NCBI GenBank assembly: GCA_008828725.1
Contig: MEHQ01000605.1
Span: forward strand, 780,789-844,788
DNA: 64,000 nt
Reading direction: 5' to 3'
Source of the DNA: Saccharina japonica
Lineage: Eukaryota > Sar > Phaeophyceae > Laminariales > Laminariaceae
The position numbers were made by a program, and so were the translations under genes. This document shows, piece by piece, positions 1 to 13,800 of this stretch. The notes beneath the pieces are model-generated. The model did not search any database, was not told the origin of the DNA, and saw only the letters and a program-made list of their open reading frames with translations. Every line of letters starts with the position of its first letter. The first letter of the stretch is position 1.

Positions 1-342
1 GGAATGATCGTATCACGTAGTGTGTATATGGTAAGGCATCCACGAGGCAGATACGTAGTGATACCCATTGCTGCCTCTGGAAGTGGCCACACCAGAAATT
101 AAATCAATTCATTGGAGGCTGTCGTCCATATGCAAGTCCGCCTCACAGGCGGTTCTTAGCAGGATGCAGCCCACCCTCCATGCGACTCGCCTAATACCTC
201 ACGGCGCTTCGCGCTTGGTGCAAGCAATGTCTGCCTGGTTGGTGAAAACCCAACGTGCTCCGTCCCGGCATTGCAGGGATGCGAGGGTCTATGATCATAC
301 GACTACGGCCGTGCACGATATGAGTACACCCCCCCCCCCCAG
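1..342 (+). repeat. Dispersed repeat family A, near full-length copy
   Basis: This is a copy of the commonest dispersed repeat in the window, read here towards its poly-C end (331-342). Shared landmarks are the GTGGCCACACC block near 82, the GGCGCTTCGCGC block near 201, the TCCCGGCATTGCAGGGATGC block near 269 and the CATACGACTACGGCC block near 295. Other copies run from a poly-G tract in the opposite orientation and end in the same ...CACTACGTGAT... sequence seen here at 10-25. No coding capacity is shared between copies, so the 150-codon frame across it is not a gene. Confidence 0.8.
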
Positions 343-479
343 GCCCGAAACCCATATAATAGGAAAGCTGCCGAGTGCGGCGGCGGCATTATTACAGTCA
401 GCTAACAACCACGGCCGCGCCTCAATAATCGTTAACGCTACGTCGAATAGGGAGTGCGCTGGCTATGTGGAACTGGAGG

Positions 480-1290
480 CACCAAGAACCCCACGTGCGG
501 CCCCCGTCGAAGTCGTGTAGCGCGCCGGAGGGAGAGGAGGGAGTTTAATCGGCCTCGGGTCGTCCAAAAAGCGGACGAGGTAAACGTCATCCGCAGTCAG
601 TCGTCCTCGCGCTGATTTTGCCAAGCCACCGCAAAGCATCGCCGCCCTTATACCACAAGCGAGCTCCCTTGGGGAGCACTCTGCTGCGGTGGCGACGAAG
701 CCACTCCGCGCGTGGGACGCGGCCGGAGCCAGGCGCCAAAAAACGTCCACCTTTGGTTCGAGAAAGCTCGAGCTGCGCGGCATCAATACGCACGCAAGCG
801 GTTTCCAGGCACCCCACGACCCACGGAGTCATTGTAACGTTGGCCGTTTTCAATTCCGATGCTTGTATCGCTCGTGTGGGGCCAATCTGCTCGTCGACGT
901 ACTCGTCCGTACCAGAAGTGAGTGGAATCGCGGCGCGTCGGTTTTCATGTACAGGGTCCTCGCGGGTCAGAGGCTGACACCTCGCTGTTGAAGGCTTGTT
1001 ATTTTCCGCTGCGACGGCTTGAGGCCGTCTCCCGAGGTCAGAGGGACACCACTTGAGACGCTTCAGCTGGTCGTGGGGTGCCTTGTCGGGGGGGAACGGG
1101 CTTCTTCTATTCGAAGTCGACCCTTGATCTACTCTGTTGATATTTCGGGGGTACGTCTCTCTCTTTGTGAATCTGGGCGGAGGGTAGCCCCACCTCTGCA
1201 GGGCGAGACCATTTGCCTCGCCGATTGTTCTCCTGGAACCCTCTAGTAGATAGAGTACAACATCCATGGCAAATGTCACGTGCACCACTC
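480..1290 (-). pseudogene. Relic of an LTR retrotransposon pol/gag segment
   Basis: On the minus strand one frame (about 690-590) reads LPKGARLWYKGGDALRWLGK. After a frame change it continues at about 590-480 as DDVYLVRFLDDPRPIKLP followed by ARYTTSTGAARG. This block order (plain WYKGG...WLGKI, then YLVRFLDDPGP-like, then YTT...RG) is one I associate with gypsy-type elements of stramenopiles. The frame upstream, to about 1288, is open but not recognised. No protease, RT or LTR could be tied to it. The frameshift shows the copy is dead. The family assignment is from memory of similar elements. Confidence 0.5.
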
Positions 1291-1540
1291 TTCCCTAGGC
1301 CGAGCACAAGTTGGTTGCGCCTTCGAGCAGCAGCATCTGCATAAGTTTCCCACCATGATCCACGAAACGATACTGGCGACATTTTGGTACGCATACTCGA
1401 AATGTTTTGGTTTTTTTATAGCAGTACCAGCACCGAGTTCGAGCATATTGACCTCACGAGCGATCGATGCAAGCATCGAAATTGAAAACTGCCAACATTA
1501 CAATGGCCCCGTGGGTCGTGGGGTGCCTGGAAACCTTGGT
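804..1540. repeat. Inverted repeat, arms of about 100 bp
   Basis: Left arm about 804-905 and right arm about 1440-1540 are imperfect reverse complements. Both contain GGTTTCCAGGCACCCCACGA (one as its complement), then CATTGTAA, then GATGCTTG, then CGCTCGTG. They are separated by about 535 bp and overlap the retroelement relic, so they probably represent two inverted fragments of one older element. Confidence 0.6.
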
Positions 1541-1564
1541 TCCGTTGGGCTGAGATGCTGGCTC

Positions 1565-2915
1565 AAGCCCTACTAATTTTCCTGATGCACGCATTTATTT
1601 GGACAAACCGACTTGCTGTGTTTTTTGCAGTTCGGAGAGACAGGCCTTGCCCGCAGATCGGAGGACAGTGTGCCGGCAACAAGGGCCCGAATAACGCCGG
1701 CATCGGATAGAGTGGAGCTCCATTTGCTTGTGTTGCCGAACAGGCCTTCTCTTTCGTCATATCAATCGGTGGGGGGAAAAATAGCTTGGGCGTATATGTA
1801 CGTATCTTCATTCTGGGCTGTTCGGTATTTTTGCGATTCTACGAATTTCGAAAACAAAAAAAAGGATTAGGGATTTTCTGGGAAGAAAACGTGTTTTTCT
1901 CAGACGATTATCCCCACAAATACTGGAATATTTCGTTGTTTTTGTGTGTGTATGGGTCTTGATTGCTTTGGTCTCCCGTAATTATCTCTTCAAAGACTTC
2001 TTCTGCCTCCTTCTTGTTAGGCGTGCTTATAACGTATCACACGGCATGAAATACGTCGTGGCGTCTCTGGGGAAACGCTGACAAAAGCTCTTAGCGTTGC
2101 CTCTCTCGCCGATCAGAACATTGCACATGTTTATCGGATATTTCTCCAGGAGTTAGACTGGAGTTTCATCTTGAAAATAAATTGTGAGGCAAATTTCGGG
2201 CATATTTTCTGAGGATAATTTCAAGCAAAACAGATCACCGATCCCCATTTAATGATCCAGTTTGTTGAAGGCAGATCTAATAATCCTGATCTGTTTGATC
2301 TATACGTCGTAACTCATTTTACATGGCGGTAGTCGTAAACTTTGCACGATCTATTTATAGGTCCTGCACAAAACATTATCTCAACGACAGGTTATCAAGA
2401 CCCAGAAGATTATTTTAGATCATGGTCCAGCCGTGATTCTATGTGCCTCGTCGTCCTACGAGTACGACTCGAGTCTGCGATTAAGTTGACGCCTTAATGT
2501 TACGCGCGCTTGGTCATCGCGAGGCATGCTCTGAATCTCGGCATCGAGGTATACTGCCGCCGTAGTATTAACCTGAGCCTCGCCATAGTAATCGGAATCT
2601 CAATCTCAGCATCGCCATAATAATCTGAGCCTCTCGCCATAATACTCTGACCATCGGGGCGCGTGGTAGTCAGTAATAAATACGAACCCCTTGCCACCAC
2701 CACATAACCCTCCCCTTTCTCTCCACCATTCCAACGGCAGCATGCATGTTTGCATCAGGTATTATTCTTACCTGGTCAAAGATGGCAGGAGACCGCGGAT
2801 TTACTCCAATCTTTTTTTCTGGATGGCTTGAGTTTCTTTTTAGGGGACGCTTTCTCATTCAATTCCAGGACATTTTTTGCGTCGCTTCAGCAGAGCGTGA
2901 AGAGAGGGGGGGTCA

Positions 2916-2925
<10 letters not shown>
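1565..2925. other. Intergenic stretch without recognised gene
   Basis: AT-richer sequence. I see no exon, conserved domain or long repeat. Short GATCTG/GATCTA-rich pieces at about 2250-2420 (for example GGTCCTGCACAAAACATTATCTC near 2361) are weak members of the GATC-rich family described near 13.1-14.0 kb. Confidence 0.4.
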
Positions 2926-3186
<261 letters not shown>

Positions 3187-3234
3187 GTTTGGGATTTTGC
3201 CGATAGACATCCCAGACAAATCTGGTAAACAACA

Positions 3235-3660
3235 CAACCATCACATACTTTTACTTTCCAGCCTTCCGGACAAGCCGCGGTCACCCAGGTGCCTTGTGTC
3301 TTCCCTTCTCCGCCCCCGGTACTTGCCTTCAACTTTGTCGCTCAGAGGATTTTCAGCATTCCCACTCGCCCAGAGGGTTTTCAGCATTCCCACTTGGGCA
3401 GAGGGTTTTCAGCATTCCCACTTGCGTAGAGGGTTTTCAGCTTTCCTACTTGCGCAGAGGGTGTTCAGCATCCCCACTGCTAGAGTCGACTTCCATCAAA
3501 GTTTGCTAACTTACGCGCTTGCCCTTTCCGCGATGAGAAAAAGGCACAAATGGTGTATTTGAAATGGTGTGTGTGTGTGTGTTTTTTTAACCTGCCGCGA
3601 TTCGAATCCCCGGGCCTCATACGCTATACCAGGTATAGTAACTCCGTTAACCACTACTAT
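3235..3660 (-). repeat. tRNA-headed SINE with an internal minisatellite
   Basis: Read on the minus strand, a tRNA-like head contains an A-box-like TAGTGGTTAACGGAG (3656-3642) and a B-box-like GGGGATTCGAATC (3611-3599). A body shared with the SINE at 56.0-56.4 kb follows (AGTCGAC..., GCTGA.. blocks, AGGCACGAACCGTAG-like block). Between about 3345 and 3480 the body carries about five copies of a 33-bp unit containing CAGAGGGTTTTCAGCATTCC, seen once in the other copy. It is not a tRNA gene: the acceptor stem does not pair and no gene-like end is present. Confidence 0.6.
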
Positions 3661-3739
3661 AATAGACTACGTAAGTAGAAACACTTCATAGCCTCCTTTT
3701 GAGAAGTCCCACTGAGGGAAAAAATGCCGATAAAAGCGA

Positions 3740-4015
3740 CGATTGATTGTGACTAACCGTGGTTTGACTCCTAGACTGACCCGTGATTTGAAGCCTAGAC
3801 TAACGGCGGTTTGAATCCTAAACTGATCACGGCTTGACCTCTCAAATGACCGCGGTTTTAATCCTTGACTCACGGCGGCTGGGCCTCTTGAATTACCGCA
3901 ATTTGACTCCTTTACCGACCACGATTGGAATCCTCGACTGACCACGGCTTGACCTCTTGGTAGACCGTCGTTTTGCATCTTAGATGATCGCGGTTTCATC
4001 GCTTGACTGACCTTC
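3740..4015. repeat. Degenerate minisatellite of about 30 bp
   Basis: Roughly nine diverged units around the core GACTGACCRCGGTTTGA with CCTAGACTGAC between them. No coding capacity. Confidence 0.75.
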
Positions 4016-4109
4016 CCGACACACTAAACAAGTATATTTGGACCAAAAAAGGCCTCAACGCGCCCACGAAAACCGGTCTTCTATTCACAGCATACTTTAT
4101 CTCCCCCCC

Positions 4110-4240
4110 TCGCGGGCTACGACAGCATCCGGACGTGCTCCGTCCCGTGGTTGTAGGGGTGCGAGGGATCTATGGTCATACGACTACGGCCATGCGTGAC
4201 ATGCGGCTAATGAGTACACTCCTCCTCCCCCCCCCCCGCG
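4110..4240 (+). repeat. Repeat family A, poly-C end fragment
   Basis: Contains the GTGCTCCGTCCC, GGTCATACGACTACGGCC and GAGTACAC...CCCCCCCCC landmarks of family A in plus orientation, truncated on its left side. Confidence 0.75.
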
Positions 4241-4635
4241 CGCGCCCAAACACCACTAGCCATGCCCGACACGCAAACACTAAGGCAGCCGCGGCGTGGC
4301 CACTATCAATAAAGTACGTGAACTCATCGCCAGAATCTAAGAATATTCCGTGGTCACAAAGGCAGGTTCCGACAATTATGGACAGCAGAGAGAGAGAGGA
4401 AGGCCAAAAAACAAAACCTAAGGAATAAAAAGTGGAGGGCAAAAATCTACTCAAACATGAGGTAAATCACATCGCAACCACCAAACGAAAGTAAACGAGA
4501 AAACTTAAAAACTAAAAACCAACCTACATCGTAGAACGTACCAGGTACGTACTGATATCAGGTATCAAGTACATAATTCGTCGCGCCGCGTAGCAAAAAA
4601 ACAAAAACTGGAATCGCACCCCCAAGGCGCCACCA

Positions 4636-4806
4636 CTACTTCTTGGCGACCCCAGCCCTCACGAAGTAGTCCGCCCCCAGAAACTTTTTGTACAGCTCGG
4701 CCCAGAGGGCAGGGTCCTTGAGGGTGGCCGCCACCGAATCCTTCGCCCTGCACTTTTCCATCCAGGCGACAAGGGCAGGTGCCTCTATTTCGCTCAGACT
4801 CCACCC
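4636..4806 (-). CDS. GST exon 6: C-terminus and stop
   Basis: The 171-base exon after ATTTTCAG encodes WSLSEIEAPALVAWMEKCRA to the end of the protein and stops at TAG (4638-4636). PALVAWMEKC is the usual late helix of omega-type GSTs. No clear polyadenylation signal was identified downstream. Confidence 0.87.
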   Translation of the reverse strand, partial: GWSLSEIEAPALVAWMEKCRAKDSVAATLKDPALWAELYKKFLGADYFVRAGVAKK

Positions 4807-7800
4807 CTGAAAATTAAGCACCGAAAATGGGGCGAGCGGGCGGCGACGGCAGAGGCGGGAGGGCGTCATAGGTATATAGTTTTTCATACATCGGGCAAAT
4901 GATCGTTCTCCATTTCATGGTCTACCTCTTTCAGGGCGGACATATTCCTGATCTGTGTGACGTATATTTTACACGATAGCTCGTCGTGTTGGGCGGGTGG
5001 GAGCCGTATTTAGTATTTGCATTATCGTGCAGCACATGCTTTCCTGGGTTGGATTTGTACTGTACATATATCCTGCACAGAATATCGTAACGGCAGGTTG
5101 GGGTCTAGATGGGTCTACGCACTGTAGATCTTGATCTGTCTGGACGTATCGTAACGGCAGGTTGGGGTCTAGATGGGTCTGCGTACTGTAGAGTGAACGT
5201 TTCCATCAACGCTAACTATGAAGGGCAGCGGCAACCTCTCTTATCTCTCTCAAGTTCCGTCCCTGAAAAACAAATGCACCAATCAATACTAACCGTACGA
5301 GACTTGATGTATTGATAACACAGGGCACTCACTGCCTCACAGGGCTGGCGGCTTACTTTCTGAGCTCCTCACACGCCTATTAATAGGAGCTCAATATCTC
5401 CATCCGAAACCATGACTCCTTGGAAGAAACTTCGTGCGCGCAATCCGAACCAACGTTTCTATGCGCTACGAAAGTCCTAAACCAGTGATACTACATAACA
5501 AAACATCGTATATACGACCTACCAGGTAGTCGCTCACATGAGGAGCTCAACCGGTCCCAGTGACAAAAACTTGCCGCAGAAGGCAAACACTAACTGCAAC
5601 CCCTTTATGGTATACCGTGGGATGAGTCCCGCACCCCCTCGGACGAATTTTCCGAGAACTTTCCATCTAAGTTTCTGAAACAGACGCCGAGCGACGCGAC
5701 TATGGAAAAATCTCGACGAGGTTTTTCTTCCCAAAGCCGCCATTTTCGTTTGTGTGCGCGCACCCCCCTGGGCTTGGAGAAAATCGGCTCTGAATTTCAT
5801 TCCAGGGGGTGTGCTATATTATCACCCCCCGTGTGATACGGTACGGTAGGGTGGGGAGGGCAGGGGAGGGGGGGGGGGGTGTACTCGATATTCATGCATG
5901 GCCGTAGTCGTATGACCATAGACCGACCGCCTCTAGAAATGACAACGTGTCTGTCGTCGCCAGCAGGCAATATTTCGCGAGTAATATACCGGGCAAACGA
6001 AGCCGCTTCGAGAATTTCACGGGTATATAACCGCTCGACGATATTCACGGGTAACAACGGTTTCGCGAGCCGCCCGCCGGCATCCACGAGTACCGGCCAA
6101 ATGAAGTGATCGACGGCATTCACGGGCACCGGCTAAATGGACCGCTCGACAATTTTCACCGGGTCCCGCCCAGAAGAACTTTCACGGGATACCGGCTCGA
6201 TGATGTTTCACGGGTAACCGGCCAACCGAACGGCTAGCGAGTTTTTACGGATATGTACCGGTGAACCGACCACCCGCCAGCATCAACGCATACCGGCCAA
6301 ACGAACAACACGATGAGTTTCACGGATATGTACCGGCCTCGACGACGTCCCAGGATACCCGGCCAAACGAACCGCTAGACAGCGTTTACGGATGCAGTAC
6401 CGGTTAACCTACCGCCCGCCAACATTAGTGAGTATCAGCCAAACGAACAATTCGACGAGTTTCACGGATATGTACCGGGCCGACGAGGACCCAAGATACC
6501 CGGCGCGAACAAGAAATAGAACCACCCCCCGACTTTTACAGATAACCGCTGGATGCCTTTCACGGATACCGGCCAAACGAACCGCCAGAGGTCTTCCACC
6601 GATACGGGCCCAACGAGCCCCCCCCAGGCATTCACGAATACCGGCTAAATTACCGGGTGGACGGTTTTAACGGGTACCAGTCCATCGAAACATTCCGCCA
6701 TTTTCACGGACAACCGCTGGCCGACTTTCCCAGATGCCGTTCAACCAAAATAACAAGAACTACTCGTATTTCGGTTCGTGTTTCACGACGGCAGACTTTC
6801 CTTCCAGAGCACAGAAACGATCACGACACAGGATCACTACAGCATACCATGGTATAGCTGCCGCTAGGAACTCGCGCAGAAAAAAGGGATGCTTCTATAT
6901 TTGTCGTCATATTGTGTGCATTGGATGGAGCTTCCAAGAAAGTTATCGGAATTTTAATCGAGGGGTCGGCGGTCGTACCACCCCTTTAAAGTCAAGTAAA
7001 CTACGGTTTCAGACAGCTCGAATGGGCCCTCTATTTCGTGAGCCCGAACTCGGAAAATGAACAAATTAACTCTTATTCCGGTACGAATTTTTAGAAATGC
7101 AGGGTGCTTGTTTTGACCAGATGATACCCCCGAACCGGAAAATAAATAATTGCCGTAAATCATACCGGTACACGCGTTTTCGAATTGGCGGCGTTAGAAA
7201 CAAGAAAGACAAACATAGCCATTCGCTCGAAGTCATTTCAATGAATGGAACGCACTGAGCGCTGAAAACGTGAGTCGTACGTACTGCTCGTGTACCATAT
7301 GTTGGCCCACCGTGCCACCACTACGTACGGGAAAAAATAAAATAAAAATCATACGTACGCGTTCAGTGCGCAAAATACGCCTAACAAGCTTAAAATAAAT
7401 AAATCCTGGATAGAGGGGGGGCGGCCAGGTTTCTGAATTCTTCACATGAGATAGGAGCTCAAATGCCTTACCCGATTCATGACTTCGAACAAGGTTTGTT
7501 CGCGCAACTCGACCAACCATCGTAGTATATAAGCTATTAGTAGTCCTACAAAAAAATATTCGAGCAAACATATGATTCTAACACGTGAGAAGCTTATTCG
7601 GCCAGAAAACATGGAGCCAAACAGCGCAACCCCTACTGCTGGATGGGTCCAGGGGCCTTCGTGTGCTTGGTAGGTAATTTTCGGCGTGAGAGCGCAAAGT
7701 AAGCTCGACGATCAAGCCGAACAGCTCCGCGCCCCACTTGACTGCGGATTACCTTTGGCGAGCTAAGTTCCGAAAAGCTCACCTTGAAGGGCTTCAGTGT

Positions 7801-10800
7801 GGCATCTATGCGCTCGAGGAACGGGAAGTACGAGATGTCCGCTAGCGTCATGCACCCTTCGCCCGCCGCACCGCACAGCCAGCCGCACTCCTCTCCTTCC
7901 CCCGCGGCGTCGGCCGCCCAGCCGTCGAGTGCTTTCAGCTCCTTCACGAACTTTTCGCGCTTCCCTTCCTCTTGCTCCTGAAAATTGGCAGCAGGCAAGC
8001 CCGAAAAATGTTGTTGGAACCCCAGTTGTTGGCGTTGTATATACTAATGTCAAGTTTCATAAATAATTATGAATGCGTACGTAGGCCATGGAATTAATTG
8101 TGTGTCGGCCCTGTATTAATCACAATTTTACAAAAATAAACAAAAATACCATAGCCTCTCAAGAGAGGACAGAGCCTCTACCACTACCAATCTGGTAGTA
8201 AACATAGGGACTGCTTGGTGTTTGTACTAATGTACAAACGGTCCTTATATTTCCGCCCAAAGGGGTATTTATATTTTCTTATTTTCTTATTTCTTCTTTT
8301 CTTCTTTTCTTCTTTTCTTCTTTTCTTCATCCCATTCATTAGCTTCGCCCTTCCTTTCTCCTTTCTAGCCGTAACTCAGATCCGTGGCCACTAAGTAGGC
8401 GTGTCTCCCTCCTTCCCCACTACGGTTCTTGCCTGGAGTTTTAATAGCGAGAATATTTCAGCCCTTTCTTTCCCTCGTAGACTCGCATCGAATAACTGCA
8501 TGGTATGCTGTAGCGCGAGTCCCCATGCTTTTGCGGACGAACCCCTAGGAACCACAGTAAGGTATTTGTTGTAGTCGGTGCAGGGGTGAAACGCCCGAAA
8601 AATCCTAAATGCAACGACCACTGCTCAGAAACGAATAGAATATTCGTGGAAGTTTCAAATAGTCCGCACCTCGGGCAGATCACTAACAGATCACTAACAG
8701 ATCACTAACAGATCACTAACATATCATTAACAGATCGCTAACAGGTCGCAAACAGATCACTAACAGATCACTACCATATCACTCACAGATCACTAACAGA
8801 TCACTAACATACCTCTGACAGATCGCTAACAGATAGACAACATATTACTAACACATCACTAACAGATCACTAACAGATCACTAACAGATCACATAAAGAT
8901 CAACTAACAGACCACTAACATATCACTAACAGATCGCTAACAGATCGCTAACAGATCACTAACAGATCATCGCGTCTCGCTCCACGAACTAGAGGTTTCG
9001 ACCATGTAAGATCTACTATTACGGAGGACCATCGTAAACACTAGTAAATAGGACCAAATAATGTCAGATTTTTGTGAGTCCCGTGGGTCCCCTATTTAGG
9101 GCCCTTAGGGCCCGTTTTAACGAAGAAAAAAAAAATCAATTTGAACAAGATTGGGAAAAAAAAAAATCAAATCCGCTTTTCATTGGTCAGAACCCGCACG
9201 ACCACCCAAGATTATACCCCAAGATCCTAATCTTTGGTGCTGGTGCGTGTGTTGACCAATGAAAAGCGGATTTGAATTTTATTTTTTCCAAATTGAATTT
9301 ATTTTATACTCGTTAATTCGGGCCCTTATTAACGAGTATAAAATAAATTCAATTTGAAAAAAATAAAATTCAAATTCGCTTTTTATTGGTCAACACACGC
9401 ACCAGCACCAAATATTATGCCCCAGGATCCTAATCTTTGGTGCTGGTTCGTGTGCTGACCAATGAAAAGCGGATTGGAATATTTTTTTTTCCAAATTGAT
9501 TTTTTTTTCTTCTTCGTTAAAACGGGCCCTTACTACGACCCCCCGGAACAGCTCATGTTGCCGGGTGGGACAGGTATAGTCTGCATGATCTAGCACACGT
9601 TTCGTGGGTTGAACCTGTACTATGCAGATCCTGCACAACTCATCCCAACAGAAGGTAAGGAACTGCATGGTCTAGATGATCTGTAGATAGATATATCATG
9701 AGCTGTCCAAGGTGAAGAAATAGTTGGTGCCATAAACCCTTGGGTGCAGTGGTCGCGTCCCATTACTGTAGGGCGCGCGGGGAGGTGTACTCATGTCGTG
9801 CACGGCCGTAGTCGTAGGACCGTAGTCGTATGATGACCATAGACCCTCGCATCCCTACAATGCCGGGACGGAGCGCGTCGGGTTTCCACCAACCAGGCAG
9901 ACATTGATTGCTTGCACCAAGCGCGAAGCACCGTCAGGTATTGGGGGGGGACCAAGGCCGACGAAAAGATAAACACAGCAGTGAAGACTCACCCCACGGC
10001 ATACCATAAAGGGGTTACACTTTTTGGCTGTACGTACTTCTATATGATCTGACCGGTTGGGCTGCTGAAGTAAACTACTACATACCGGCTAAAATGACAA
10101 TTTTGCTCGTACAAGATCCGGTCGCCTCGGTGGTCTAACAGGTAACCACGACGCCTGTTAGGTTGGAGGTCGAGGGTTCGAGTCTCCGTATGGAGATTTT
10201 TATTCTCAAATGAAGCCAACTGTCGAGAGCGCATATTATAGCGTGGGTAAGCACAATTCGACGGGTGTTGACGAGGGAAGAAAGTGCTGAAACCTTCTCG
10301 CCATAAAAATGCAAGGCAAGGACCGTAGTGGAGGAGGGGAGAAAATAGCCTACTCTTTGACCCAGCAAGGGCGAAGATAGTAAATGGGATGGGAAAAAAA
10401 GCGCATACAGCGCATACAGCGCATACAAATGTTGGTCGTGTAAAAGCGCGGAAGAAACCTCTTCGAAGTCATGGTTCGGGTGAGAAAACGGAGCTCACGA
10501 TGTGAGGGGGCTCCTAAAATAAGACGCCGACCCTGTAAGGCGGCATCGCTCTGAAACAAACAAAAACAGACAAGCATGGTGACAAAATACCCCCCTCCCA
10601 AAAAAAAAAAAAAAACAGAACAAAAAACTATTTTTCACAGATACACACACGCTCCCTGAATTCTACAGCCTCAGAGTGTGTTCTCCTCGTACGGGATGTA
10701 GATCCTACATGGGAACACACATAAAACCCGTAAGTACGCGCGATTGAAGTTATCACTCTCAGCTAGCAAAGACGAGTTTCGACGAAATCCTCGATCTCAT

Positions 10801-13800
10801 CACAGCTTTTTTTTTTTTTTTTTTTAAATTTATGTACCTGGTACCACGTAAGCAAGCAACCGAAGAAATAGCTCTGTCTGACAGCCCGGCCATTCCAGTC
10901 TGTCTTCTTCGACAGCAGAGAGCTGCATGACCATGTAACGAGAATAGCTGTCCCACCTCGTCATTGTTGCTCAGGTAGGTGAAGTAGGCCGTCACCAAAT
11001 CGTTGCTGCGCTGCGCTATCACGCGCGCCATGGCCCTTCCCGCGGGCGACGCGGGCAGGAGAGGGGACGCGCCAAGCTCTCCCCCCGGGGGGAAGGCGTC
11101 CGCCAGGTACTCGTTAACCACCAAAGACTCGTATACCTGCGGATTTGGCGGACGGAGAGAGGGTGCATGACAACAAGAGAAAACGACGCATAACCCATAA
11201 AATGGCCATAATCGGGGGCGTGGGGGGGGGGCGTACTCATTTGTTGCTTGCCTTAGTCATTTCATTTGACCATTGACCACGCATCCCTTTCGAAACGGAG
11301 CACCGCTCCTACTCCTAATAGAGACACCTCCAACATTTGGGCGCTCATCAAGTTGTTTCCATAGATTACAAAAAACATTTTTCGCGAATCCTGTTCCCTT
11401 CCTGTTTCGCCGCCTGTGGCCACCATCTATCTCCTAAGACAACGGGGGGGGGGGGGGACTGTGTCACTGCTGGCTCGGCCTCTACGGATCCCTCCTGTAC
11501 CATCTTACACTTCGTCCGTTTTATTCTCCTTTTTCCGTTAGTCAACCTATTAATAGTATTACCACCCAAATTGCCTTCGAAACATGCCCCCGAAATCACC
11601 AAGCGCGAAGCGCCGTGAGGTTGTTGGGCGAGTCGCATGAAGGGTGAGCTGCATCCGACTAAGAACCGCTTGTGAGGCGGACTTGCATATGTATGACAGC
11701 CTCAATGAGCTGAGTTAATTTCCGGTGTGGCCACTTCCAGAGACAGCAATGGAAGTGCTATGTAACTGCCTCGTGGGTGCCTTACTCGAACCATGGTTTA
11801 GCTCTAGTGAAGCCAAATCGAGCAAAAACGTGCCTGCGGCAGGGTGCCTTCAGCGGGCACCCCCGGCCGAGTCCCTTCACCCGCCGGGGGGCCGTGGCTT
11901 CATCGCGACCACTTTTGGCTTCACGAAACAGTACACTGCTCGGATCCAGTGTACTGGTGTCTGACGCAGCCAGTACATATACACTGTACTGGATGGAGCT
12001 CGTGTATGTATACCAGGTCACAGCCTTACAACATTTTGTTTTTCGTGTTTCGTGCAATAAATCGAGCTAACTCGATTTTCGTTTTTTTTTGTTCTAACTA
12101 ACCAAGGGCGGATGACACAAACACAAACAACGACACCCCGCTCCTGAAAAGGTCATACTACTGTAGTAATAATAATAGTACTAATAGTACTTAATAGTAC
12201 TAATAATAGTACTAACAATAGTACTAATAATGGTCCTAATATTAATATTAATAATAATAATATACATAATTCGATAAGAGTTGACGAGGGAAGAAAGGGC
12301 TGAAGTCTTCTCGCGATAAAAATACAAGGCACGAACCGTAGTGGGGGAGGACGGAGAAGAGCCTACTTAGTGACCCCGGATCTGAGTTACGACTAGGAAG
12401 GAGAGAGAAAAGGAGGGCGGAGATAAATACATGGGGTGGAAAAATAAATAAATAGTATTTATCATACTATAAATAATAGTAATAAACATAATGAAAACCA
12501 AACCAGCGGGGTGGGATTTCTAGACGAATTCACGCAAAAGCGTTCGTTTTCAAAACGATATTTTACTCGGTTTAGGTATACCCACCCCCTGGCTGGGTCT
12601 AGAAAAAATGACAGATTATTTTGTTTTTATTTCTAATGGAGCCCCTGAACTTACTCCTGATTTCTGAAGTAAGTGTTGTTGCGTACTGTCTGTGTACCCC
12701 GTACACTTCGCGTACTGTCTGTACCGCAGCACAAGAGAGGAGAGCTCACCACATCATCGCCGCAGACAATCGTGGGCACTTTGCCGAGCGGGTTGAGCTT
12801 CAAGAACCACTCCTCGCGGTTGTCCTTTCCCAGCTCTGCCGGCCCGGGACAGCACAACAACAGCAGTACAGCGCAATTCGGCGAGAGCAGACGAGGGAGG
12901 AAAGGGCTGAAGACATGTCGCGATAAAAAAAGCAAGGCACGTACCGTAGTGGGGAGGGGGGAGGAGAGCCTGGTACTAGGTGACCCCGGATCTGAGTCGC
13001 GACTAGGAGGGATGGGAGAAAAGAAGGACGGAAATGATAACTGGGATGGAAAATAAAGACAATAACAATAACAGTATTAAACAGTAGCACATCCATACCT
13101 CAGACAGGTCATCTACATATCATCTACAGATCCTCTACAGATTATCTACAGATCATCTACAGATCATTTACAGCTCATCTACAGATAGGTAGTATATATA
13201 TCATGATCTACAGGCTAGTTCAAGCTTACAGCCCCAAAATTCCTTGCGTAAGAGTCCAATGTTCACGCCGTTTGGGGGAGATAAGACCCTGAACTTTGGC
13301 ACATATGCTCTACTTATGAGCTCCTGCGGACCCGTTACCGGATGTTTCTTGATTTGTTTTGGGGGGGGGGAGATTTTGGTCTAAATGACTGCGACTCTGT
13401 CCCTCAAGTATACAGTATAGAGTATAAGGACCTGTTGAATATTCACACTTCGTCCAAATGTGGGGCGGAGCCCCTGGCAGGTTCTCTCTTATGTGGTCGT
13501 GGTGTGGAGGATACACCGAGGTGGGTTGGTGTCTCGGGTCTTCACGGAACGGAGTGGGCAACCTCTGGTTGACCTTGAAATTGTGTGTAATGAGGCGGTA
13601 CTATCTAGGGGAAGGGGACCTGGTATCCACACAAACGATTTTTGTATTGTGGGACATATTGGGTAGCCGCTAAGTCCAGCCACCTCGCAGCCCTATCCTA
13701 AAGGGATTTTTACAGCAGTATTTCACACCTCGTACAGATAATAATCTACTATCATTTACACATAGATCACGGTCTAGATAATCTACAGATATATCATGAT

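Noticed and set aside
8680..8968. Possible CRISPR array
   Set aside because: Units are contiguous 11-mers without spacers, and the sequence is eukaryotic.
10120..10200. Functional tRNA gene
   Set aside because: Good A and B boxes, but no pairing acceptor stem and direct continuation into the SINE body.
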